Positions 1-7,368 of a stretch of 64,000 bases of DNA are shown here, in pieces. The notes beneath the pieces were generated by a model. The model was not told the DNA's origin and made no database searches. It saw only the letters and a program-made list of their open reading frames with translations. This stretch comes from Pseudomonas sp. LS44 (GTDB lineage: Bacteria > Pseudomonadota > Gammaproteobacteria > Pseudomonadales > Pseudomonadaceae), in assembly GCF_024730785.1 (NCBI RefSeq), contig NZ_CP102830.1, positions 4,397,139 to 4,461,138 on the forward strand. Reading direction: 5' to 3'. The first letter of the stretch is position 1, and each line of letters starts with the position of its first letter. Both the position numbers and the translations under genes were made by a program.

Positions 1-254
1 GGATAGGTCCAGCAGTCGGCGTCGGCGACTTCCCAGACCAGGCCGCTGTCCTCGACGTCCTCGCCCTGGATGGTCAGCGCAAGGATTGAGCTGGGCAGCG
101 GCCGGCCGTTTTCATAAATGGCCAACAGCTCGTCGCGGTGCAACAGCTTGCCGCGCGGTACGCCATTGGCGTCGATCAGAATCAGCTCGAAACTGCGCAC
201 CTCGGGATGGGCGGCGAGGAAGTCGTGGGCTTCCTGGATATCGGCAAAGTGCAT
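1..254 (-). CDS. Glutamine synthetase family protein, N-terminal part (gene runs off the window)
   Basis: The gene reads leftward out of the window, so only about 84 N-terminal residues are visible, starting MHFADIQEAHDFLAAHPEV. The segment FELILIDANGVPRGKLL matches the start of the beta-Grasp domain of the GlnA/PuuA group, where a D-x-N-G-x-xRGK motif is typical of gamma-glutamylpolyamine synthetases rather than of housekeeping GlnA. The start is the ATG at 254, with GAGG about six bases upstream. The next gene on the same strand is a class III aminotransferase, a pairing common in polyamine or amine catabolism. The substrate cannot be fixed because the catalytic domain is outside the window. 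Confidence 0.75.
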   Translation of the reverse strand, partial: MHFADIQEAHDFLAAHPEVRSFELILIDANGVPRGKLLHRDELLAIYENGRPLPSSILALTIQGEDVEDSGLVWEVADADCWTY

Positions 255-284
255 GTCTACCTCGTCAGCGCCACGCGGCGATGT

Positions 285-346
285 GTAGCCCGGATGCAAT
301 CCTGGGTTTGCGGATGTTGGACCCTCCCGGATTGCATCCGGGCTAC
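285..346. repeat. REP-like palindromic repeat (gtagcccggatgcaatcc arms)
   Basis: Two perfect 18-base inverted arms (285-302 and 329-346) surround a 26-base loop. The same arm, extended to 21 bases, occurs at 37180-37239. It lies between two minus-strand genes and is typical of Pseudomonas intergenic REP elements. It could fold as an mRNA 3' hairpin. Confidence 0.85.
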
Positions 347-359
347 GGTTGCGGACTTG

Positions 360-442
360 CAGGATAGGTGAGCGCAGCGATATCCATGCGGTAAGGGCCG
401 ATGGGCATCACAAGCTCAACCTGCGCGGCCCGACCCATCCTA
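360..442. repeat. Degenerate inverted repeat of the GTAGG..GCGCAGCGATGCCC family
   Basis: The left arm reads aggataggtgagcgcagcga and the right arm (about 402-442) ends cgacccatcctac, so the pair is inverted and imperfect. The same words recur at 3908-4003 and 33408-33498. The right arm ends on the stop codon of the aminotransferase gene, so the repeat forms its 3' end. Confidence 0.6.
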
Positions 443-1834
443 CGGCTCGCGCGCGCCGGGAATGGCCAGCAGCTCGCTCAATGCCTGATCGAGGGTGGCG
501 ATCAGGCGGTCGACGTCGGCGGCGCTGGTGTCCGGGCAGCACAGGGTCATGTTGTGGAACGGCGTGATGAGGATGCCGCGGTTGATCAGGTACAGGTGCA
601 GGGCCATCTGCAGCTCGTCGTGGAACGCCGCCTCGGCTTGCGCACCGGTCTTCGGCGAAACCGGGCAGAACTGGAACTCGCTGCGCGCGCCCAGCTCGGT
701 CACCGACCACTTCAGGTCGTATTTGGCGATCAGCCCGCGGAAGCCGTCGGCCAGGCGCTTGGCCAGCGGCAGCATGTGGTCGTAGGCGGCCTGGGTCATC
801 ACCTGCTCGAGGTTGGCGCGCATGCAGTGCATGGCCAGGGCGTTGGCCGACAAGGTGGTGCCCATGCCGCTGTGGCCGTGGCCCTGACTGCCTGCGCTGG
901 CCCGCTGGCGCGCCTGCTGCATGGCCTCGGCCATCGCCGCGCTGCAGCCGAAGATGCCGCACGGCACGCCACCGGCGATCGGCTTGCCGACCACGAAGAA
1001 GTCCGGCTCCAGGCCCCACAGCTTGGTGCAGCCGCCGATGTCGGTGGAGATGGTGTGGGTCTCGTCGATGATCAGCAGCGCGCCGTACTTGCGCGTCAGC
1101 TCGCGGCACTGCTGCAGGAAACCGGGCTCGGGCAGGACCATGCCGATGTTGGTCATCGCCGGCTCGCACAGCAGCGCGCAGACGTCGCCCTGGGCCAGCG
1201 CGGCCTCCAGCGCTTGGATGTCGTTGAACGGGATCGCGCGGCTGTACTGGGTCAGGTCGTAGGCCTGGCCGACCAGGCCGGAGCGGTGCACGGTCGCGCC
1301 GTCGCGGCAACGCACCATGACGTCGTCGACGGTGCCGTGGTAGCAGCCGTCGAACACCAGCAGGGTCTTGCGCTGGGTGATCGCCCGCGCCCAGCGCAGC
1401 ACGTAGCGGTTGGAGTCGGTGGCGGTGGCGGTGACCTGCCAGTAGGGCAGGCCGAAGCGCGCGGTCAGCAGCTCACCGGCGACCACCGCATCCTCGCCAG
1501 GGAGCATGGTGGTCAGGCCGTTGTTGGCCTGTTCGGCGATGGCCTGGGCGATCGGCTCGGGCGAGTGGCCGAACATGGTGCCGGTGTCGCCGAGGCAGAA
1601 GTCGATGTATTCGTGGCCGTCGACGTCGTAGAAGCGCGCGCCCTTGGCGCGTTCGACGAACAGCGGGCTGGGCGTCGACCAGTCGGCCATCCAGTGCATC
1701 GGCACGCCGCCGAACAGCGAGTGACGGGCGCGCTCGGCGAGGGCCACGGACTTCGGATTGCGCTGCACGAAACGCTGCCGTTCAGCGGCGGCAAAGGCTT
1801 CCACGGCAGAGGCGGCGATCCCACTGGCGGTCAT
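440..1834 (-). CDS. Class III PLP-dependent aminotransferase
   Basis: A 464-residue fold-type I transaminase of the glutamate-1-semialdehyde mutase / omega-aminotransferase group. The N-terminal part has the HWMADW and DVDGHEYIDFCLGD segments that precede the PLP domain. LLIIDETHTIS supplies the aspartate that pairs with the pyridine nitrogen, and VVGKPIAGGVPCG contains the lysine expected to bind PLP. The start is the ATG at 1834, preceded by GAGGTG; an ATG 57 bases upstream has no such site. It follows the glutamine-synthetase-like gene on the same strand, separated by repeats. Amine or amino-acid catabolism is likely; hemL function is unlikely, given the context. The substrate is unknown. 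Confidence 0.85.
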   Translation of the reverse strand: MTASGIAASAVEAFAAAERQRFVQRNPKSVALAERARHSLFGGVPMHWMADWSTPSPLFVERAKGARFYDVDGHEYIDFCLGDTGTMFGHSPEPIAQAIAEQANNGLTTMLPGEDAVVAGELLTARFGLPYWQVTATATDSNRYVLRWARAITQRKTLLVFDGCYHGTVDDVMVRCRDGATVHRSGLVGQAYDLTQYSRAIPFNDIQALEAALAQGDVCALLCEPAMTNIGMVLPEPGFLQQCRELTRKYGALLIIDETHTISTDIGGCTKLWGLEPDFFVVGKPIAGGVPCGIFGCSAAMAEAMQQARQRASAGSQGHGHSGMGTTLSANALAMHCMRANLEQVMTQAAYDHMLPLAKRLADGFRGLIAKYDLKWSVTELGARSEFQFCPVSPKTGAQAEAAFHDELQMALHLYLINRGILITPFHNMTLCCPDTSAADVDRLIATLDQALSELLAIPGAREP

Positions 1835-2140
1835 GTTGAACACCTCGTTCGAATTTCTGCACATCGTTATCGGAGCTTGCCGAGAAGTCAATCCAGGCGC
1901 AGACCGCTTCGTGGTGAGCAGTAGGCGGATACACCCGCTGATTAGTTTCTTACCGCCAGTTCACCCCTGGCCAAGCAACTGTTTCCATATATTGCTCAGC
2001 CCCAGCCGGCGCGCCGGCCGATGTACCCTGCCAATCTGCCCATCTGCGGCAGCTAATGCGCTATTCCCGAGCGCAAGGAGAACATCCGAACACAGACGCC
2101 AGGCGTCGACGCGTGTTCAGGCAGTCAGGAGTTCACCGCC

Positions 2141-3904
2141 ATGCATGCCATCAGCTTCATCCAGGATCTGGCGGTGATCATGCTGATTGCCGGGATGGTC
2201 ACCATCGTTTTCCACCGTTTCAAGCAGCCGGTGGTACTCGGCTACATCATTGCCGGCTTCATCATTGGCCCGCACACCCCGCCGTTTAGCCTGATCCACG
2301 ACGAACAGACGATCAAAACCCTCGCCGAACTGGGGGTGATCTTCCTGATGTTCTGCCTGGGCCTGGAGTTTTCCCTGCGCAAGCTGTTCAAGGTGGGCGC
2401 CACGGCCTTCATCGCGGCGTTTCTGGAAATCGCCCTGATGATCTGGATCGGTTACGAAATCGGCCAGTTCTTCGCCTGGAGCAATATGGATTCGCTGTTC
2501 CTCGGCGGCATCCTGGCGATCTCTTCGACCACCATCATCATCAAGGCGCTCGGCGATCTGAAGATGAAGCACGAGCGCTTCGCCCAGCTGATCTTCGGCG
2601 TGCTGATTGTCGAGGACATCCTCGGCATTGGCATCATCGCGCTGCTGTCCGGCATCGCGGTGAGCGGCAGCGTGGAGACCGGCGAGGTGTTTTCCACGGT
2701 CGGCAAGCTATCGCTGTTCATGATCGTCGCGCTGGTGATCGGCATTCTGCTGGTGCCGCGCCTGCTCGCCTATGTGGCGAAGTTCGAGAGCAACGAGATG
2801 CTCCTGATCACCGTGCTCGGCCTGTGTTTCGGCTTCTGCTTGCTGGTGGTCAAGCTGGAGTACAGCATGGTGCTGGGCGCCTTCCTGATCGGCGCGATCA
2901 TGGCCGAGTCACGCCAATTGGTGCAGATCGAGCGGCTGGTCGAACCGGTGCGCGACATGTTCAGCGCGATCTTCTTCGTCGCCATCGGCCTGCTGATCGA
3001 CCCGGCGGTGCTGATCGATTACGCCTGGCCGATTGCGGTGATCACCGTCGCGGTGATTCTCGGCAAGCTGCTGTCCTGCGGGGTCGGCGCCTTCCTGGCC
3101 GGCAACGACGGACGCACGTCGCTGCGCGTCGGCATGGGCCTGTCGCAGATCGGCGAGTTCTCTTTCATCATCGCCGCGCTGGGCATGACCCTGCAGGTGA
3201 CCAGCGATTTCCTTTATCCGGTGGCGGTTGCCGTGTCGGCGCTCACCACCCTCTCCACGCCCTACCTGATCCGCGCTGCGGACCCGTTGTCGACGCGCCT
3301 GGCGGCGTGGATGCCGGAGCGCGTGGCGCGGGTGTTCGGCTTGTACGGCGAGTGGCTGCGCAGCATTCAGCCGCAGGGGCAGAACATTCTGTTGATGGCG
3401 ATGATCCGCAAGATCCTCCTGCAGATCGGCGTCAACCTGGCTCTGGTGGTGGCGATCTTCCTCGCCAGTGCCTGGTTTGCCGAGAGCCTGGCCGGTTACC
3501 TGCAGCCGTGGATCGCTCAGCAAAACCTGCAGAAGGCGCTGATCTGGAGTGGCGCGCTGTTGCTCTCGCTGCCGTTCCTGATCGCCGCCTACCGCAAGCT
3601 CAAGGCGCTGTCGATGCTCCTGGCGGAGATGGGCGTCAGCCCGGAAAAAGCCGGCCGGCATACGGTGCGCGTACGCCGGGTGATCGCCGAGTTGATTCCG
3701 TTGCTGTCGCTGGCCGGGATTCTGCTGCTGTTGATGGGCCTGTCGGCGAGCATCTTGCCGACCGTCGAGTTCCTGATCGTCATCGCCGTGCTGGCCGCCG
3801 GGGTGATCGCCCTACTCTGGCGCTGGTTCATCCGCGTGCACACGCGCATGCAGGTGGCGCTGATGGAAACCCTGGAGCACAGCGATCCGCACAACGGCCA
3901 CTGA
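2141..3904 (+). CDS. Monovalent cation:proton antiporter-2 (CPA2/KefB-like) membrane protein
   Basis: A 587-residue inner-membrane protein with about 12-13 hydrophobic segments of the Na+/H+ exchanger domain over residues 5-380 (for example LGYIIAGFIIGPHTPPF and the conserved GLSQIGEFSFIIAALGM near residue 335). A further set of helices follows in the C-terminal third. There is no TrkA-N nucleotide-binding domain, unlike the second antiporter at 28397. It probably exchanges K+ or Na+ for protons, but the ion cannot be read from sequence. The ATG at 2141 follows an AGGAGTT site. Confidence 0.85.
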   Translation: MHAISFIQDLAVIMLIAGMVTIVFHRFKQPVVLGYIIAGFIIGPHTPPFSLIHDEQTIKTLAELGVIFLMFCLGLEFSLRKLFKVGATAFIAAFLEIALMIWIGYEIGQFFAWSNMDSLFLGGILAISSTTIIIKALGDLKMKHERFAQLIFGVLIVEDILGIGIIALLSGIAVSGSVETGEVFSTVGKLSLFMIVALVIGILLVPRLLAYVAKFESNEMLLITVLGLCFGFCLLVVKLEYSMVLGAFLIGAIMAESRQLVQIERLVEPVRDMFSAIFFVAIGLLIDPAVLIDYAWPIAVITVAVILGKLLSCGVGAFLAGNDGRTSLRVGMGLSQIGEFSFIIAALGMTLQVTSDFLYPVAVAVSALTTLSTPYLIRAADPLSTRLAAWMPERVARVFGLYGEWLRSIQPQGQNILLMAMIRKILLQIGVNLALVVAIFLASAWFAESLAGYLQPWIAQQNLQKALIWSGALLLSLPFLIAAYRKLKALSMLLAEMGVSPEKAGRHTVRVRRVIAELIPLLSLAGILLLLMGLSASILPTVEFLIVIAVLAAGVIALLWRWFIRVHTRMQVALMETLEHSDPHNGH

Positions 3905-3907
3905 TCC

Positions 3908-4003
3908 GTAGGCTGGGTCGAGCCGCGCAGGTCAGCGCGATACCCATCGTTGCGCTGGCGAACTGACGCTCGTTGGGTATCGCTGCGCTCAACGCCAACC
4001 TAC
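3908..4003. repeat. Inverted intergenic repeat, GTAGG..TGGG / CGTTGGGTATCGCTGCGCTC family
   Basis: The right arm 3971-4003 matches 33408-33440 at 31 of 33 positions by eye. The left arm (3908-3951) is an imperfect inverted copy. It sits between convergent genes (antiporter and SMI1/KNR4), where it could act as a transcriptional hairpin. Confidence 0.75.
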
Positions 4004-4023
4004 GGGAGCGACCGGGTGCTGGT

Positions 4024-4431
4024 TCAGCTTTTCAGCCAGACATCCCGCGCCCAGTGCCAGACCGAATCCCAGGTCTCATCGGTCAGCTCGCCTTCGTCAC
4101 CCGACCACAGGGTGACTTCGCCTTCGATATCGACCACATAGTAATCGCGGCCGTCCTGGCAGATCGGCACCAAATCGCGCGGCACGCCCAGATCCCAAGC
4201 CACCGAGGCAACCTCGGGCAAGTAGGTGTGCGATTGCGGATCGCTGGCGGTGACCGGCTCGAGGTGGCCGTAGACCACGTCGCTGACCTTAAGCAGGAAT
4301 TCACGCAGCTCGAAGGGCAGGTTGATCAGCAATTGCTCCTCGATTTCCACCAACAAATCTTCATCCGGCAACTCCAACGGCACCGGCACCGGCTCGTTGA
4401 GTTCGCGCAGTTCGTCGATGACTTCTTCCAT
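4024..4431 (-). CDS. SMI1/KNR4 (SUKH) family protein
   Basis: A 135-residue acidic protein. Residues 20-110 carry the SUKH-type pattern: LLVEIEEQLLINLPFELREFL, then DLVPICQDGRDYYVVD and GEVTLWSGDEG. The start is taken at the ATG at 4431 (MEEVIDEL), with GAGG ten bases upstream; a longer frame reaches 4608 but lacks family-like sequence. SUKH proteins are often immunity proteins against contact-dependent toxins. No toxin gene adjoins this one, so a housekeeping role is equally likely. It is convergent with the antiporter gene and divergent from the YbaK gene. Confidence 0.75.
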   Translation of the reverse strand: MEEVIDELRELNEPVPVPLELPDEDLLVEIEEQLLINLPFELREFLLKVSDVVYGHLEPVTASDPQSHTYLPEVASVAWDLGVPRDLVPICQDGRDYYVVDIEGEVTLWSGDEGELTDETWDSVWHWARDVWLKS

Positions 4432-4602
4432 ACCAGTAAGGCCTCGTGCAGGGGGATGGGCTTTATACAGTAGCCGCTGTGTGGGCGGAAAAATCCGTGG
4501 GTCGGATGGTCGCGAAATCTGCCGCCGGCCCTGGTGTGGCTGACTAAAATTTGAGCAGAAGTGTTGCGGTTTCGCCAAGGCCCTCGGGCTGGGAGGTACA
4601 TC

Positions 4603-5067
4603 ATGCAAATGGCCAAAACTCTACAACGCAGCCTGGAGCGCGCGCATTGCGAATTCGAGCTGGTCGCCCACCCGCACTCGGCGACCAGCCTGGAGTCGGC
4701 GCGGGCGGCCTACGTGCCGGCGGAGCGCCTGGCCAAGTCGGTGATCCTCGATGATCGCCACGGCCATTACCTGATGGCGGTGCTGCCGGCCAGCCGGCAC
4801 CTCGACTTGGGCAAGGTGCGCACCGACGCGACGGACTGGCAACTGAGCAACGAGGCAACCATCGCCGGGCTGTTCCACGATTGCGAACTCGGCGCCGTGC
4901 CGGCGTTGGGCGAACCCTATGGCATGAAGATGCTGGTCGACCCGCAGCTGACCCGCCAGCAGGACATCTACCTCGAGGCCGGCGATCACCAGAACCTGGT
5001 GCACCTGCAGATGGACCAGTACCTCAAGCTGGTGCCGCACGCCGAGGTCTGCGAGCTGTGCCACTGA
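4603..5067 (+). CDS. YbaK/aminoacyl-tRNA deacylase domain protein
   Basis: A 154-residue single-domain protein of the YbaK/ProX group, which hydrolyses mischarged tRNAs such as Ala- or Cys-tRNA(Pro). Recognisable parts are the N-terminal substrate-lid region FELVAHPHSATSLESARAA, the core LAKSVILDDRHGHYLMAVLPASRHLDL, and the G-x-x-P motif region GAVPALGEPYGM. The ATG at 4603 has GGGAGG seven bases upstream. The specificity within the family is not resolved. A tiny Arg-rich frame follows 14 bases after the stop. Confidence 0.8.
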   Translation: MQMAKTLQRSLERAHCEFELVAHPHSATSLESARAAYVPAERLAKSVILDDRHGHYLMAVLPASRHLDLGKVRTDATDWQLSNEATIAGLFHDCELGAVPALGEPYGMKMLVDPQLTRQQDIYLEAGDHQNLVHLQMDQYLKLVPHAEVCELCH

Positions 5068-5081
5068 AAGGACACCCGCCC

Positions 5082-5183
5082 GTGCAGCGGCCTGCCGGGC
5101 GGCCACTGACGCTGCCGGCGGCGGCGCCGCCACGCTTCTATTTGCGCCGCTTGATCGCCCGGCGCCAGCACCGCCGGCACTGA
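5082..5183 (+). CDS. Candidate 33-residue Arg-rich small protein
   Basis: The frame starts at the GTG at 5082, preceded by AAAGGA with nine bases of spacing, 14 bases after the YbaK stop. It encodes 33 residues (start VQRPAGRPLTLPAA) ending in a strongly basic tail, FYLRRLIARRQHRRH. It stops five bases before a bidirectional terminator, so it would share the YbaK transcript. There is no homology that I recognise. In GC-rich DNA such frames arise by chance, so the call rests only on the ribosome-binding site and position. Confidence 0.25.
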   Translation: MQRPAGRPLTLPAAAPPRFYLRRLIARRQHRRH

Positions 5184-5187
5184 AACG

Positions 5188-5213
5188 ACAAACCCGGGCA
5201 AGCCCGGGTTTGT
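5188..5213. terminator. Bidirectional intrinsic terminator
   Basis: A perfect 12-base stem (acaaacccgggc / gcccgggtttgt) with a two-base AA centre lies between the convergent YbaK and Tim44-like genes. T-rich sequence follows on the plus side (tgtttgt) and short A/T runs on the minus side. Confidence 0.8.
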
Positions 5214-5231
5214 TTGTGCAGCAGGAACGAA

Positions 5232-6074
5232 TCAACCGTTCTGGCGGATACCGGCGACCAGCCACGGCTGGTTGTCGCCGCTGGCCCGCTCCATGCGCCA
5301 GCTTTCGCTGAAGGCTTCGCCTTGATCGAAGCGCGAGGTCTTCGAGGTACCGCTGAAAGTCAGCGTAGCCACGGTCTTGTCGGCCAGTTCGTCGATACCG
5401 TCCAGTTGCACCTGCAGATCGTCGATGTAGGTCGACTGGAAGCCTTCGCCCAGGTCGGCACGCTCCTGCTTGAGGAAGCTGAGCATTGACGGGGTGACGA
5501 ACTCGGCGATCTTGTCCATCTCGGCCGCGTCCCAATGCTGCTGCAGGGCGAGGAAGTGCTCGCGACCGGCTTCAAGGAAACGCGGTTCGTTGAACCAGGC
5601 CGGCGCGTTGATAACCGGCGCTGGCGCCGCGCTACCACCGAAGATCGGCGTTTGCTGGGCGGGCATTTCCCGCTGGAACGGCGCATGACCGGCAGCGGCT
5701 GGCTGGCCGTGGGCCTGGCGTTTACGCCACGCGGAGAAGAGGCGGAAGGCGAGGAAGGCGAGCAGGCCGACGATCAGGAAGTCGAACATCTGGAAGCCTT
5801 CGAAGCCATCGCCCATGAACATCGAGGCGAGCAGGCCGCCGGCGGCGATCCCGGCCAGCGGGCCGAGCCAGCGCGAGGCACCGCTGGCCGCGGCGGCAGG
5901 TTTGCCGGCAGCGGTCGGCGCGGCGGCTGGGGTGTTAGGCTGCGCCTGGCGAGTCTGGTGGGTCGGCGCCGAACCGAACGACTTGCCGCCGCCCATGCGC
6001 TTGGCGGCATTCGCGTCGAGGGCGAGCGTCAGGCTGACGCACAGGGCCATGGCGATGCTGAGGAAACGTTGCAT
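5232..6074 (-). CDS. Tim44-like domain, membrane-anchored protein
   Basis: A 280-residue protein. The ATG at 6074 opens an N-terminal signal (MQRFLSIAMALCVSLTLALDANA). A Gly/Pro/Ala-rich linker (about 25-70), transmembrane segments (about 75-95 and FLIVGLLAFLAFRLF near 105) and a C-terminal Tim44-like domain (about 160-280, including REHFLALQQHWDAAEMDKIAEFVTPSM) follow. The family shares the mitochondrial Tim44 fold, and its bacterial members are envelope proteins of unclear role. A start 13 codons upstream exists but would bury the signal peptide. It ends at a shared terminator with the YbaK transcript. Confidence 0.8.
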   Translation of the reverse strand: MQRFLSIAMALCVSLTLALDANAAKRMGGGKSFGSAPTHQTRQAQPNTPAAAPTAAGKPAAAASGASRWLGPLAGIAAGGLLASMFMGDGFEGFQMFDFLIVGLLAFLAFRLFSAWRKRQAHGQPAAAGHAPFQREMPAQQTPIFGGSAAPAPVINAPAWFNEPRFLEAGREHFLALQQHWDAAEMDKIAEFVTPSMLSFLKQERADLGEGFQSTYIDDLQVQLDGIDELADKTVATLTFSGTSKTSRFDQGEAFSESWRMERASGDNQPWLVAGIRQNG

Positions 6075-6187
6075 AAAGGGATTACCCGTTGTTATGGATG
6101 GCACGCGCGTCATGCTGCCCCCTCTTGGCCACGCTGGCTAGGCCCAGAATGTTTCGGGATTTATGCGTGGCCGAGCCGGTGCAACGC

Positions 6188-6625
6188 TCAACGCCAGACC
6201 AACAGCGCCACACCGGTGCCAACCAGGCCAATGCCGCACCATTGCCGCAGCTCCAGACGCTCACCGAGCAGCGTCACGCCGAGCACCGCCACAAGCACCA
6301 CGCTGAGTTTGTCCACCGGAGCGACCAGCGAGGCCGGGCCGAGCTTCAGGGCGCGGAAGTAACACAGCCAGGAAGCGCCAGTGGCCAGCCCGGACAGGCC
6401 CAGGAACAGGTAGCTCTTCGCCGAAATACTCGCCAGCGGCTGGTATTGCCCGGTCAGGCGCAGCAGCAGCGCCAGGCTGACCAGCACCACGCCGGTCCGC
6501 AGCAAGGTGGCGATATCGGGATCGACCTCGGCCACGCCGACCTTCGCGCAGATGGCCGTCAGCGCGGCGAACAGTGCCGACAGCAGCGCCCAGAACGCCC
6601 ATGAGGACAGCAGTTGATTGCTCAT
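6188..6625 (-). CDS. Half-size EamA (DMT) transporter
   Basis: A 145-residue membrane protein with about five hydrophobic helices (FWALLSALFAALTAICAKVG, TLLRTGVVLVSLALLLRL and others) and the EamA signature near the C-terminus (SVVLVAVLGVTLLGERL). Most EamA exporters carry two such domains in about 300 residues. A single domain implies a homo- or heterodimer. The ATG at 6625 is the family-like start (MSNQLLSSWAFWALL). A TetR regulator lies 30 bases upstream on the same strand, so the two are probably one transcript and the regulator may control the transporter. Confidence 0.8.
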   Translation of the reverse strand: MSNQLLSSWAFWALLSALFAALTAICAKVGVAEVDPDIATLLRTGVVLVSLALLLRLTGQYQPLASISAKSYLFLGLSGLATGASWLCYFRALKLGPASLVAPVDKLSVVLVAVLGVTLLGERLELRQWCGIGLVGTGVALLVWR

Positions 6626-6655
6626 CGGTCGATCCCTCACCCGCCGCGGCCCCAA

Positions 6656-7231
6656 TTAGTCGCGCAGCAGCTGACGCAACGGCACGCGCTGCAACTGGCG
6701 ATGCACATAAGCACACAACAGCGCGGGCGGTTCGTGCGGGTAGCGCAGCCAGTGGATGAAGCTGCGCAGGTACACCGCGGTGAGCAGGCTTTCCTCGACC
6801 ACGCGCGCCAGGTGGTGATTGTCGCGCCGCGCCGCCTCGCGCCACCACTGCAGCGTGCGGCTAATGCGCAGCAAGCCCTGGATCTGCAGGTGCAGGTGCG
6901 CGGGCTCGAACTTGTACAGCAGCATCTGCCCGGTCACCGCGCGGTGTGGCGCCAGGGCGGTGAGCCAGGCCTGCAGCAACTCTTCCAGGCGGTGCGCGGT
7001 GGGCAGCTCGATCAGGGCGGGCGCTTCGGCGTGACGCAGCAAAGCCTGGTCGGCGCGGTCGAACCAGGCTTCCACCAGGTCGTCCTTCTGCTGGTAATGC
7101 CGGGCGATCGCGTCGAGCCCGACGCCCAACTCAGCGGCCACCGCATGCAGCTGTAGGCGTTCCCAGCCACAGTAATCGGCTAGATTCAGGGCAGTGTCGA
7201 GAATCTCGGCGGCGCTAGGTGATTTGGACAT
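6656..7231 (-). CDS. TetR/AcrR family transcriptional regulator
   Basis: A 191-residue protein. The N-terminal helix-turn-helix covers about residues 8-52 (AAEILDTALNLADYCGWERL, then AAELGVGLDAIARHYQQKDDLVEAWFDRAD), followed by an all-helical ligand domain. The ATG at 7231 (MSKSPSAAEIL) has AGGTG six bases upstream. Its likely targets are itself and the downstream EamA gene. The ligand is unknown. Confidence 0.85.
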   Translation of the reverse strand: MSKSPSAAEILDTALNLADYCGWERLQLHAVAAELGVGLDAIARHYQQKDDLVEAWFDRADQALLRHAEAPALIELPTAHRLEELLQAWLTALAPHRAVTGQMLLYKFEPAHLHLQIQGLLRISRTLQWWREAARRDNHHLARVVEESLLTAVYLRSFIHWLRYPHEPPALLCAYVHRQLQRVPLRQLLRD

Positions 7232-7311
7232 GGCACACCTCCGCCCAACAGTATGGCGGCGGTGTGCGACGCGAGTGACACAGGCGACCGATGGCCACCG
7301 CTTCGAACAAG

Positions 7312-7362
7312 GTAGGGTGGGTACAACCCGCCAGAGCAGTCCGCGGGTTGCACCCGCCCTAC
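7312..7362. repeat. Palindromic intergenic repeat (GTAGGGTGGG..CCCGCCCTAC)
   Basis: An imperfect hairpin of about 21-base arms (gtagggtgggtacaacccgc and ccgcgggttgcacccgccct, then ac) lies between the start of the TetR gene and the end of uvrD. It could terminate uvrD transcription, whose stop codon is six bases away. Confidence 0.65.
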
Positions 7363-7368
7363 GAGTGG

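Noticed and set aside
401..1924. 507-codon plus-strand open frame opposite the aminotransferase gene
   Set aside because: It is a GC-rich antisense shadow with low-complexity sequence and no family features; the minus-strand frame is a clear aminotransferase.
4024..4431. SUKH-family gene as an immunity gene of a toxin system
   Set aside because: No polymorphic toxin, secretion or repeat-rich gene is adjacent, so there is no support beyond the family name.
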